Positions 30,259 through 38,282 of a stretch of DNA of 64,000 nucleotides are shown here, piece after piece. Within the stretch, counting starts at the first letter, position 1. Each line of letters starts with the position of its first letter. Source of the DNA: Betaproteobacteria bacterium SCN1 (GTDB taxonomy: Bacteria > Pseudomonadota > Gammaproteobacteria > Burkholderiales > Thiobacillaceae); the NCBI GenBank assembly GCA_008923315.1, contig WBSF01000002.1, positions 1-64,000 on the forward strand. Direction: 5' to 3'. The notes below the pieces were generated by a model. That model was not told where the DNA came from. It searched no databases and saw nothing but the letters and a program-made list of their open reading frames with translations. A program made the translations under genes and the position numbers.

Positions 30259-31284
30259 ATGCATTCAAAACGACACTCTGGCCGCCCTGTCTTCTGTGCG
30301 GTCGCGCTCTGCATGATGGCCGCCGCGCACGCGGATACCGTGGAACTCGACAATGGCGACCGCCTGACCGGTACGGTCGAATCGCTGAACGCAACCCGGC
30401 TGGTCCTCAATACGCCCTATGCCGGCCGTCTCGACCTTCCGCGCGAGCGCATACGGATACTGCGTACCGATACGCCGTCGCGGCTGCGCCTGGCGGACGG
30501 TACTGAAATGGACGGCCTGCTGCAGCCGGAGGGCGAAGGGGCCGTACGCATCCGGATCGGCGCCCAGGCCGTGACCGAGCCTGTCCCGATCGGACAGGTT
30601 GCCGCAATCAATCCGCCGCGCGAAAGCGGCGCGCCGCAGTTCAAGGCGCGTCTCTCGCTGGGCGGCAACATGGCCAAAGGCAATACCGATGCGCGCGCGC
30701 TGCATGCGGCGGGCGAGCTGGTGGCACGCGCGGCGTCCGAGCGCATCACGCTCGACGGCGAAGTGAACACGGCCGAGCAGGACGGCGTGGAGACCGCGTC
30801 CAACGCCCGTCTCGGCCTGAAATACGATCATTTCATCGCATCTGACCGCTATCTCTACGCGAACACGCGTTTCGAGCATGACGGCCAGGCCGATCTCGAT
30901 CTGCGCAGCACGGTCGGCGTCGGAGGCGGCTGGCAGATATTCGATCGCAAGGACCACATACTCGCGCTCGAAGGCGGTCTCAGCTACGCGAACGAAGACT
31001 ATGGCAACGCGCCCGATCAGCGGTTTCCCGGTGCGCGCATGGCGCTCAAGTACGAGCAGGCCCTGTGGGGCGACCGGGTCCGGCTGTTCCACGACAGCGA
31101 TCTGCTGCTGAGCCTGGAGTCGCTGTCGGACTATCTCCTGCATACCCGCACCGGCGTGCGGGTACCGCTCAGCACACGCCTGGGGGTGGGGGCGCACGTC
31201 AACGTCGATTACGACAACGTGCCGGCGACGGGCCGCAAGAAGACCGACACGGCGCTGATCTTCAAGCTGGACTACAGCATCTGA
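30259..31284 (+). CDS. DUF481 outer membrane protein (YdiY-like)
   Basis: A 341-residue exported protein. Signal peptide about 1-25 (AHA/DTVEL). Residues 26-125 form a small beta domain with TVELDNGDRLTGTVES and RIRILRTD, often found before the barrel; residues 130-341 are a DUF481 beta barrel with alternating strands (LSLGGNMAKGNTDA, LKYDHFIASDRYLYANTRFEHD by key positions) and end in an aromatic/hydrophobic strand LIFKLDYSI. Function of the family is unclear. Start chosen at ATG 30259 for the signal peptide. The pfkB start overlaps its stop (TGATG). Confidence 0.85.
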   Translation: MHSKRHSGRPVFCAVALCMMAAAHADTVELDNGDRLTGTVESLNATRLVLNTPYAGRLDLPRERIRILRTDTPSRLRLADGTEMDGLLQPEGEGAVRIRIGAQAVTEPVPIGQVAAINPPRESGAPQFKARLSLGGNMAKGNTDARALHAAGELVARAASERITLDGEVNTAEQDGVETASNARLGLKYDHFIASDRYLYANTRFEHDGQADLDLRSTVGVGGGWQIFDRKDHILALEGGLSYANEDYGNAPDQRFPGARMALKYEQALWGDRVRLFHDSDLLLSLESLSDYLLHTRTGVRVPLSTRLGVGAHVNVDYDNVPATGRKKTDTALIFKLDYSI

Positions 31285-32216
31285 TGGATGCGCGCATGCC
31301 CGTCCCGACCCTGATTGCGTTCGGCGAGACGCTGGTCGGCCGGTTCCGCGACCGCGATGTCCTGGGCGGTGCGCCGTTCAATGTGGCATGTCACCTTGCG
31401 GCATTCGGCATCCACCCGGTGCTGCTCACGCGCGCGGGCAAGGACGCGCCGGGCGACAGCCTGCTGCATGCGATGACTGCGCGCGGCCTCGATACCCGCG
31501 GTTTGCAACGCGATCCGGTACGGCCCACCGGAGCCGTGGAGATCGGCGAAGCCATGGGCGGGCAGATGCCCGGCATGCCGGCAGACCAGGCCTGCGACCA
31601 CATTCATGCCGGAATGGCGCGCATGATCGGCCTGTCGGTACATCCCGCCATGATCTATTTCGGTACGCTCGCACAGCGTGGCGATTCCCGCCGGGCGCTG
31701 CGCGAACTGCTGGATGCGGTCGACGCACGGACGTTTCTCGATGTCAATCTGTGCGATCCCTGGATCGATGTCGCGGCCCTGCGTTGGTCGTTACGGCACG
31801 CGCATACAGTCAAATTGAACGAGGACGAACTGATCCGCATCGCCGGCTATCTCGCGTTCGATGCCGTCACTGTGCAGGCCTGCGCCAGCCTGTTGATCAC
31901 CGCGTTTGCCCTGCAGCGCGTGGTGGTGACGTGCGGCGCTGCCGGCGCATGGACGCTGGATGCAGGCGGACGCGTCGAGTCCGTCCCCGGCACGGCTGTC
32001 ACGCGTATGGTCGATCCGGCGGGGGCGGGCGATGCGTTCGCCGCCGTATTCATGCTCGGCCAGCTGTACGGCTGGCCCGTCCCGCAGCGGCTCGTGCGCG
32101 CCGATGCCTTTGCGCGTGCCGTGTGCGGCCTGCATGGCGCGGTCCCCGATACGCCCGAATTCTATCGCCCGTTTGCACGCGAATGGGGACTGGCCGGAGC
32201 CCCTAGTCATGCGTGA
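31284..32216 (+). CDS. PfkB-family carbohydrate kinase
   Basis: A 310-residue ribokinase-fold sugar kinase. Seen: LIAFGETLVGRF at the N-terminus, LGGAPFNVACHLAAFG (PfkB signature 1 region), LDVNLCDPW, TVKLNEDEL and the ATP-site DPAGAGDAFAAVF with catalytic Asp. The pattern is closest to fructokinase-like enzymes, but the sugar cannot be assigned. It starts at ATG 31284, inside the stop of the DUF481 gene; an ATG at 31296 is an alternative. The coupling with an outer membrane protein gene is unusual. Confidence 0.87.
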   Translation: MDARMPVPTLIAFGETLVGRFRDRDVLGGAPFNVACHLAAFGIHPVLLTRAGKDAPGDSLLHAMTARGLDTRGLQRDPVRPTGAVEIGEAMGGQMPGMPADQACDHIHAGMARMIGLSVHPAMIYFGTLAQRGDSRRALRELLDAVDARTFLDVNLCDPWIDVAALRWSLRHAHTVKLNEDELIRIAGYLAFDAVTVQACASLLITAFALQRVVVTCGAAGAWTLDAGGRVESVPGTAVTRMVDPAGAGDAFAAVFMLGQLYGWPVPQRLVRADAFARAVCGLHGAVPDTPEFYRPFAREWGLAGAPSHA

Positions 32217-32238
32217 ATGTCAGGCTTTCGCACGCAGC

Positions 32239-32254
32239 GCCCGTTCGGGTTTTT
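32239..32254 (+). terminator. Weak terminator after the pfkB gene
   Basis: A short stem GCCC-GTTC-GGGT (32239-32250) runs into five T (32250-32254), 22 bases after the pfkB stop. The stem is only three to four pairs, so it may be leaky. Confidence 0.35.
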
Positions 32255-32305
32255 AATCATCCGTCATATCGCCCGCCGCCTGTCGCGGGCGAACCGAGGT
32301 AACTC

Positions 32306-33208
32306 ATGGAATTCGCACATGCATTGTCAGATGTACTTGGACCCTGGGCCGGTGTCGCGACGACCGCCGCCCACATCGTGCTCATCGTTCTGCTGGCCTG
32401 GCTGGCGCGCCGGCTTGTGCGCCAGGGGTTGACGAGACTGCGCGAGCATCTGACCGACAGCGGTGCGGACAGGGAACGCGAAAAACGGCTGGCGACGCTG
32501 GAACAGGTGGCGCGCTATGTCGCCACCGTGCTGATTCTGCTCATCGCCATCATGCTGGTGCTGGCCGAACTGGGCATCTCCATCGCCCCCATCCTGGCGG
32601 CGGCCGGGGTCCTCGGCATTGCCGTCGGTTTCGGCGCGCAGAGCCTGGTGAAGGATTACTTCAACGGCCTCTTTCTGCTTCTGGAAAACCAGGTCCGCCA
32701 GGGCGACGTCATCGAGATAGCCGGCAAGGGCGGGCTGGTCGAGGAAATGACGCTGCGCTACATCCGCTTGCGCGACTATGAAGGCAGCGTCCATACCATT
32801 CCCAATGGCGCGGTCGACACGGTGACCAATCGCAGCCGCGGGCATGCCTTCGCGGTGATCGATGTGGGCGTGGCCTATCGCGAGGACATCGATGCGGTAT
32901 TCGGGATCATGCGCAGGGTCGGCGCCGAGTTGAGGGCGGACCCGGAATACGCCGCGCGGATCGAGGACGACATCGAGATCGCAGGCCTCGATAAATGGGC
33001 CGATTCGGCCATCATGCTGCGCTGCCGATTCCGGGTGAAGCCGCTCGAACAGTGGGGTGTGCGCCGCGCCTATCTGCTGCGGCTGAAAAAGGCATTCGAC
33101 GCTGCAGGCGTCGAGATTCCCTATCCGCACCTCACGATCTACGCCGGCCAGCCCAAGACCGGCGAGGCCCCCCCGCTGCCGCTGGCGTTGCGGCAGGCGG
33201 CTTCCTGA
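32306..33208 (+). CDS. mscS: Small-conductance mechanosensitive channel (MscS family)
   Basis: A 300-residue MscS-type channel that releases osmolytes on hypo-osmotic shock. Three membrane helices precede the pore-lining segment GIAVGFGAQSLVKDYFNGLF, followed by the beta domain LLENQVRQGDVIEI and IPNGAVDTVTNRSRG. The C-terminal alpha/beta domain is present. GAGG lies 8-10 bases before the ATG. The leader contains a 7-bp stem (CGCCCGC 32270-32276, GCGGGCG 32285-32291) just ahead of the ribosome site. Confidence 0.93.
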   Translation: MEFAHALSDVLGPWAGVATTAAHIVLIVLLAWLARRLVRQGLTRLREHLTDSGADREREKRLATLEQVARYVATVLILLIAIMLVLAELGISIAPILAAAGVLGIAVGFGAQSLVKDYFNGLFLLLENQVRQGDVIEIAGKGGLVEEMTLRYIRLRDYEGSVHTIPNGAVDTVTNRSRGHAFAVIDVGVAYREDIDAVFGIMRRVGAELRADPEYAARIEDDIEIAGLDKWADSAIMLRCRFRVKPLEQWGVRRAYLLRLKKAFDAAGVEIPYPHLTIYAGQPKTGEAPPLPLALRQAAS

Positions 33209-33220
33209 GCCTGACCAAGC

Positions 33221-33694
33221 CTATATGCCGGACAGCGGGGTCTGCGCGTCGCGCGCGTTGGCGGTATCCATATGCGCGATCAGGCTGCTCAGATCCGTGT
33301 TCAGCCGGTTCAGCGTATCGGCGGACAGGCAGCCGAGCGCGTGCGTGAGGATACCGGTCAGCGGACGGGGGGCGTTTTCCAGCGCCCTGTCGCCCGCTTC
33401 GGTCAGATAGAGGCGCACCACCCGCTGGTCGGTGCTGTTGCGTTCGCGCCGGATCAGGCCGGCTTTCTCGATCTTGTCGAGCAGATTGCTGGCGGTCGAG
33501 GGGTGGATCGACAGCGTCTGAGCCAGTTCGGAAACCTTCAGCCCCGGCGATTCGCGCAGGGCGGCCATTGCCCAGATTTGCGCGCCGCTTACGCCGCAAG
33601 CCTTTTCGACTCCCTGATAATGCTGGCGGACCGCGCCGAAGATCACGCGAAACTGTCGCAGGACTTCGCCGGCGACAAGGTCAGGGGCGTTCAA
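33221..33694 (-). CDS. MarR family transcriptional regulator
   Basis: A 157-residue winged-helix regulator: helix 1 VLRQFRVIFGAVRQHY, then the HTH core LKVSELAQTLSIHPSTASNLLDKIEKAGLIRRE and the wing with STDQRVVRLYLTEAG, shown by these key positions. The start is TTG 33694, supported by GGGAGA about 8 bases upstream. It is convergent with mscS and lies just downstream of the Usp gene on the same strand (60-base gap), so the Usp gene or the ATPase are possible targets. Confidence 0.9.
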   Translation of the reverse strand: MNAPDLVAGEVLRQFRVIFGAVRQHYQGVEKACGVSGAQIWAMAALRESPGLKVSELAQTLSIHPSTASNLLDKIEKAGLIRRERNSTDQRVVRLYLTEAGDRALENAPRPLTGILTHALGCLSADTLNRLNTDLSSLIAHMDTANARDAQTPLSGI

Positions 33695-33754
33695 AGTGGG
33701 TCTCCCGGAGGAACAATACCGCCATCATCTCAGGATGCACGGCAAAGGTGAATC

Positions 33755-34657
33755 CTAGATCGAGTCGGCCGGATGCCGACAGGCAATGAAAACGTCGCAA
33801 CTGGAATAGGTCAGTACGTGCTGGGTGACGCTGCCGAGCAGCAGTTCCTCTATCACCGACAGGCCGCGTTTGCCCATCACGATCAAGTCGGCATCCAGAT
33901 TCTGTTCGTATTCGATGATGTGTATCGAGGGAGCGCCATGCACGAACTCGCGTGTCAAACGGTCTGCCGGCACGTCGAGCGCGGCAACGAAGGCTTCCAT
34001 CCGGGCTTGCGCCGCCTCGCGCGCCTGCAGGCGGTAGGCGTTGATCCTGCCGTCGTCCATGCCGGCGAAGCGCAGCGTGGATTCGAATTCGACATCGAAG
34101 GCGTGCAGAAGCACGATCTCGGCATCCGGCAGCCAGGCATGCGCCGTATTGATTGCCGCCGCCGCATGCGGCGAAAAGTCGACTGCCGCCAGGATGCGCC
34201 GGTAAGGGGCCTGCGCGCGCTGTTTGACGGCGAGCAGCGGGCGGCGCGACTTGCGCAGCACGCGTTCCACGGTCGAGCCGAGCAGCAGTTCGCGTACGAA
34301 ATGTACGCCGTGCGCGCCCAGCACGAGCAGGTCGGCTTGCCGCGCTTCGGCCAATACCGGGAGCGCGTCGGTCGCCGTACCCTGCACGACCAGGGCATCG
34401 ATGGGGCCGGCATGGCGCGACGCCAGCGCGGCGGCGGTTTCGGCCAGTCTGGCTTCGGCCCCGGCCAGTAGGGTCGTGGCCAGCGAACCGGTGTCGGCGG
34501 GCAGCAGATGGCGTACCTGATCCAGCAGAGTGGCGCTGACGACGTGCGCGAGCGTCAGATGCGCGCCCGGGTGGGCTTGGGCGATCAGCGCGGCGCGCTC
34601 CAGCGCATGCCGGGCGGGTGCGGAGAAATCGGTGGCGGCGAGCAGCGTTCGGGTCAT
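33755..34657 (-). CDS. Tandem universal stress protein
   Basis: A 300-residue cytoplasmic protein with two Usp domains. Each has the nucleotide-loop signature: LGAHGVHFVRELLLGSTVERVL in domain one and MGKRGLSVIEELLLGSV in domain two (Gly-x2-Gly-x9-Gly-Ser). Domain one starts TLLAATDFS and domain two RILAAVDFS. Start ATG 34657 has AAGGA about 6 bases upstream; an in-frame start 72 bases earlier lacks one. Neighbouring P-type ATPase and MarR genes suggest a stress island. Confidence 0.92.
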   Translation of the reverse strand: MTRTLLAATDFSAPARHALERAALIAQAHPGAHLTLAHVVSATLLDQVRHLLPADTGSLATTLLAGAEARLAETAAALASRHAGPIDALVVQGTATDALPVLAEARQADLLVLGAHGVHFVRELLLGSTVERVLRKSRRPLLAVKQRAQAPYRRILAAVDFSPHAAAAINTAHAWLPDAEIVLLHAFDVEFESTLRFAGMDDGRINAYRLQAREAAQARMEAFVAALDVPADRLTREFVHGAPSIHIIEYEQNLDADLIVMGKRGLSVIEELLLGSVTQHVLTYSSCDVFIACRHPADSI

Positions 34658-34746
34658 GAAAATTCCTTGCGACGGGCACGGACGTAGAGAGACGGCGCGG
34701 CCTGCCGGTTTTCGGTCAGCCTGGGCCATCCCTGCGATAGTAGGGT

Positions 34747-34785
34747 AAAAGCGGCGGTACGCATCGATACCGGTGCTCCGCTTTT
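34747..34785 (-). terminator. Likely terminator after the P-type ATPase gene
   Basis: A long imperfect hairpin: AAAAGCGG (34747-34754) with CCGCTTTT (34778-34785), and an inner 5-bp stem CGGTA (34755-34759) with TACCG (34768-34772). Read on the minus strand the T-run forms the 3' arm. It lies 14 bases past the ATPase stop. Confidence 0.55.
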
Positions 34786-34798
34786 CCGACGGCAGGCC

Positions 34799-37522
34799 TC
34801 AGTACGCGACCGGCATGCGGTGCCGGATCACCATTTTCTCGATTTCGACCACGCCGTAGACGATGGCGCCAAAGGCGAAGATTTTCAGCCAGGTTGCCGC
34901 GTCGAGCGGTGCGGTGTCGAACAGTGCCTGGAGCAGCGGGCCGAAGGTGAACAGGCCCTGCAGCACAATCAGCACGCCGATCGCCGCGAGCACCGCCCGG
35001 TTGCCGAAGAATCCCGACCAGCCGATCACCGGCATGATGAGCCGGCGGCAGTTGAAGAGGTAGAAAATCTCGCCCATCACCAGCGCGTTGACAGCCGCTG
35101 TGCGCGCTACCTCGACCGGCATGCCGCGTTCGAACTCCCACAGGAACAGGCCAAGTGCGCCGGCGACCAGAAAAAGAGTGACGAACACGATCCGCCACAG
35201 CATGAAGCGGTTCAGCAGAGGTTCGCCCGGGTCGCGCGGCGGACGCTGCATGACATCGGAATCGGGCTGTTCGAATGCGAGCGCCAGAGCCAGCGTGACT
35301 GCAGTGACCATGTTCACCCACAGGATCTGCACCGGTGTGATCGGCAGGGTGAGGCCGAGCAGAATGGCAATCAGCACGATGCCCGCCTGCGCGGCATTGG
35401 TCGGCAGAATGAAAACGAGCGCCTTTCTCAGGTTGCCGTAGACGGTGCGGCCTTCCTCGACTGCGTGCGCGATCGAGGCGAAATTGTCGTCCGCGAGCAC
35501 CATGCCGGCGGCTTCCTTGGCCGCCTCGGTGCCTTTCCTGCCCATGGCGACACCGATATCGGCACGACGCAGCGCGGGGGCGTCGTTGACGCCGTCGCCG
35601 GTCATCGCGGTGACCGCGCCACGGCTTTGCAGCGCTTCGACCAGACGCAGTTTGTGCTCGGGACTGGCGCGCGCGAAGACGTCGACATCCTCGACGGCCT
35701 CGCGCAGGCGGACGTCGTCGATAGTTTCGATGTCGGCGCCAGTCATCGCCCGCACCGGTTCGTCGAGGCCGAGCTGGCGGCCGATCGCCTGTGCGGTTGC
35801 GGCATGGTCGCCAGTGATCATTTTCACCTTGATGCCGGCGGCGCGGCAGGCGGCCACCGCGCGGATCGCCTCTTCGCGCGGCGGATCGGCCATGCCCAGC
35901 ACGGCGAGCAGCGTGAAGCCGCCCTGCTCGATGTCGCCAAAGTTGAGCGCGGTGGCCGTGTCGTCGCGACGGACGGCCAGCGCCAGCAGGCGCATGCCCT
36001 GTGCCGCCACGGTTTCCATGCGCGCCTGCCAGGTCCCGGTATCGAGCGCGTCATCGCCATCGTCGCCGCGCTGGCGAGCGCATAGCGCGAGCACCCGTTC
36101 CGGTGCGCCCTTGAGCGCGATGAAACCGTGGCCGGCATGGTCGTGGTTGAGCGTCGCCATGAAACGATGCTCGGATTCGAACGGGATGCTGTCGGTGCGC
36201 GGCCATGCGTCGCGCGTTTGCCGGAGGTCGAGCCCTGCCTTCATCGCCAGGGTGAGCAGGGCGCCTTCGGTGGGATCGCCGGCGAGCTGCCATTCGTCGC
36301 CGGTTTCGCGCAGGTCGGCATCGTTGCAGAGCAGGGCGGTGCGCGCCAGCTCCCGCAGGCGGAAGCCCCAATCCGGGTCGAGCGGCTTTCCGTCACGGGA
36401 AAAACCGCCTTCGGGGGCATAGCCGCTGCCGGAAACCTCGATCACGCCTTCGGTCACGATCATCGCCTGCACGGTCATTTCGTTCTTTGTCAGCGTACCG
36501 GTCTTGTCCGAGCAGATGACGCTTACCGCACCCAGGGTTTCCACTGCGGGCAGCCGGCGGATGATGGCGTGACGGTGGGCCATGCGGGTGACGCCGATGG
36601 CGAGCGTGATGGTCATGATCGCCGGCAGGCCTTCCGGAATGGCCGCTACCGCGAGGCCGACTGCGGCAAGAAACATGTCGTTCACGGCGTAGCCGCGCAC
36701 CCACACGCCAAATGCGAAGACCGCGGCCGAGAGCACGAGGATGGCCGCAGCCAGCCCGCGTCCGAAGTGCGCCATTTGCCTGAGCAGCGGCGTGGTGAGC
36801 GGCTCGACGCCGGCAAGCAGCGTACTGATGCGACCCAGTTCGGTGGCCGTGCCGGTGGCGACCACGACACCTCTCGCCTGGCCATAGGTGACGAGGGTAC
36901 CCGACCATGCCATGCCGGCGCGGTCGCCCAGAGCGGTGTCGGCGGCCACGGGGGCCGTCTGCTTTTCGACCGCGAGTGACTCGCCGGTGAGTGCGGCTTC
37001 CATGATCCGCAGATTCTTCGTATCGACGAGGCGCAGGTCGGCCGGCACACGGTCGCCCGAGGCGAGGTGCACGATGTCGCCGGGGACCAGTTCCTCGGCG
37101 TCTATTTCATGCCGTGCACCGGCGCGCGAGACCAGCGCATGGGGCGACAGCATGCCGCGGATGGCATCGAGCGCCTGCTCGGCCCGGCCTTCCTGGAGAT
37201 GGCCGATGACAGCGTTGATCACCACCACACCGAAAATCACGCCTGCGTCGATTGCATGTCCCAGCAGGGCGGTGATGACACCTGCCGCCAGTAGCACGTA
37301 GATGAGCACATTGTGAAACTGCAACAGGAAGCGCTGCCATGCGGGCGTGCGGGGGGGCGGGGGCAGACGGTTGGCGCCATGGCGCGTGCGGCGCGCTTCG
37401 ACCGCGTCGGGCGAGAGGCCGGCGAGCGTCGCTTCGAGGCGGGCAAGGGTGTCGTCGGTGTCGAGACTGTGCCAGGGAGTTGGCGCGTCCGGGTATTCCA
37501 AGGGGCTCTCCGTATGTCGCAT
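34799..37522 (-). CDS. P-type cation-transporting ATPase (P2-like)
   Basis: A 907-residue membrane pump. Landmarks: N-terminal cation ATPase domain, TGES at 179-182, helix-four PEGLP at 296-300, the phosphorylation site SDKTGT with Asp339, MITGDH, and TGDGVNDAPALRRADIG, followed by six C-terminal helices. PEGL places it near Ca2+/Na+ type P2 pumps. In helix six the segment is WVNMVTAVTLALALAF: the Asp found in Ca2+ pumps (VTDG) is replaced by Ala, so the ion is uncertain. Starts ATG 37522, divergent from the DUF2062 gene. Confidence 0.9.
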   Translation of the reverse strand: MRHTESPLEYPDAPTPWHSLDTDDTLARLEATLAGLSPDAVEARRTRHGANRLPPPPRTPAWQRFLLQFHNVLIYVLLAAGVITALLGHAIDAGVIFGVVVINAVIGHLQEGRAEQALDAIRGMLSPHALVSRAGARHEIDAEELVPGDIVHLASGDRVPADLRLVDTKNLRIMEAALTGESLAVEKQTAPVAADTALGDRAGMAWSGTLVTYGQARGVVVATGTATELGRISTLLAGVEPLTTPLLRQMAHFGRGLAAAILVLSAAVFAFGVWVRGYAVNDMFLAAVGLAVAAIPEGLPAIMTITLAIGVTRMAHRHAIIRRLPAVETLGAVSVICSDKTGTLTKNEMTVQAMIVTEGVIEVSGSGYAPEGGFSRDGKPLDPDWGFRLRELARTALLCNDADLRETGDEWQLAGDPTEGALLTLAMKAGLDLRQTRDAWPRTDSIPFESEHRFMATLNHDHAGHGFIALKGAPERVLALCARQRGDDGDDALDTGTWQARMETVAAQGMRLLALAVRRDDTATALNFGDIEQGGFTLLAVLGMADPPREEAIRAVAACRAAGIKVKMITGDHAATAQAIGRQLGLDEPVRAMTGADIETIDDVRLREAVEDVDVFARASPEHKLRLVEALQSRGAVTAMTGDGVNDAPALRRADIGVAMGRKGTEAAKEAAGMVLADDNFASIAHAVEEGRTVYGNLRKALVFILPTNAAQAGIVLIAILLGLTLPITPVQILWVNMVTAVTLALALAFEQPDSDVMQRPPRDPGEPLLNRFMLWRIVFVTLFLVAGALGLFLWEFERGMPVEVARTAAVNALVMGEIFYLFNCRRLIMPVIGWSGFFGNRAVLAAIGVLIVLQGLFTFGPLLQALFDTAPLDAATWLKIFAFGAIVYGVVEIEKMVIRHRMPVAY

Positions 37523-37725
37523 GCGATTTCATTCTTGCATAACCTTTTTGCTGACTCGACAATCGGGGCTGTGTTCCCGGACCGCACGCGAACGCTGAAA
37601 GCGCCGCCGGAATCGGCCTGTTCCGAAGCAGAACGATTGCGGGGGCTTCCGATCGTACTCAAGCTTTTCCCGTGCCGCCCGTCAAAAGGAGCAGCATCGT
37701 TTTCGACTGTTCGCCGAGCCTGTTC

Positions 37726-38274
37726 ATGTTCGAACGTTTTCGCCGTCTCATGCCCGATCCGCAGGTCCTGCGCACGCATCCCACGCTGCGCTGGCTGGGG
37801 CCGCGTCTGCATCATCCGCGGCTATGGCATGTGAGCCGGCGCGGCGTGGTGCTGGGCATCGCGGTGGGTGTATTTTTCGGGCTGCTGATCCCGGTGGCGC
37901 AGATCCTGTTTGCGGTGCTCGCCGCGTTGGTGCTGCGCGCCAATCTCCCGGCCGCCGCCGCCAGCACGCTGGTCACCAATCCGTTTACTTTCGCGCCCGT
38001 TTACTACGGCGCCTATCACCTCGGCGCGTGGATGCTGGGCGAGAGGCCGGTGCAGGACCTGGAAGCCGAGTTCGCCGACCTGGCGGTTGAGACCGCCAGC
38101 GGTCTGGCATTGTGGCTGGACCGGCTGGAATCGGTCGGGGCGCCGCTAGCCCTGGGGTTGCTGACACTGGCTGTCGTGCTGTCGCCGCTCATCTATTTCG
38201 TTATCCACGGAATATGGCGGCTGCGCATCGTGCGCGCCTGGCAGCGTCGCAAACTGCGCCGCGCACAGCCCTGA
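37726..38274 (+). CDS. DUF2062 membrane protein
   Basis: A 182-residue protein of the DUF2062 family: an N-terminal cytoplasmic stretch with HPTLRWLGPRLHHPRLWH, then SRRGVVLGIAVGVFFGLLIPVAQI, NPFTFAPVYYGAYHLG and a final membrane helix before a basic tail. The function is unknown; other members are fused to glycosyltransferases. I chose ATG 37726, giving the usual MFERF start; the frame extends 54 bases upstream. It is convergent with glnE (8-base gap). Confidence 0.87.
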   Translation: MFERFRRLMPDPQVLRTHPTLRWLGPRLHHPRLWHVSRRGVVLGIAVGVFFGLLIPVAQILFAVLAALVLRANLPAAAASTLVTNPFTFAPVYYGAYHLGAWMLGERPVQDLEAEFADLAVETASGLALWLDRLESVGAPLALGLLTLAVVLSPLIYFVIHGIWRLRIVRAWQRRKLRRAQP

Positions 38275-38282
38275 GCGAACGC

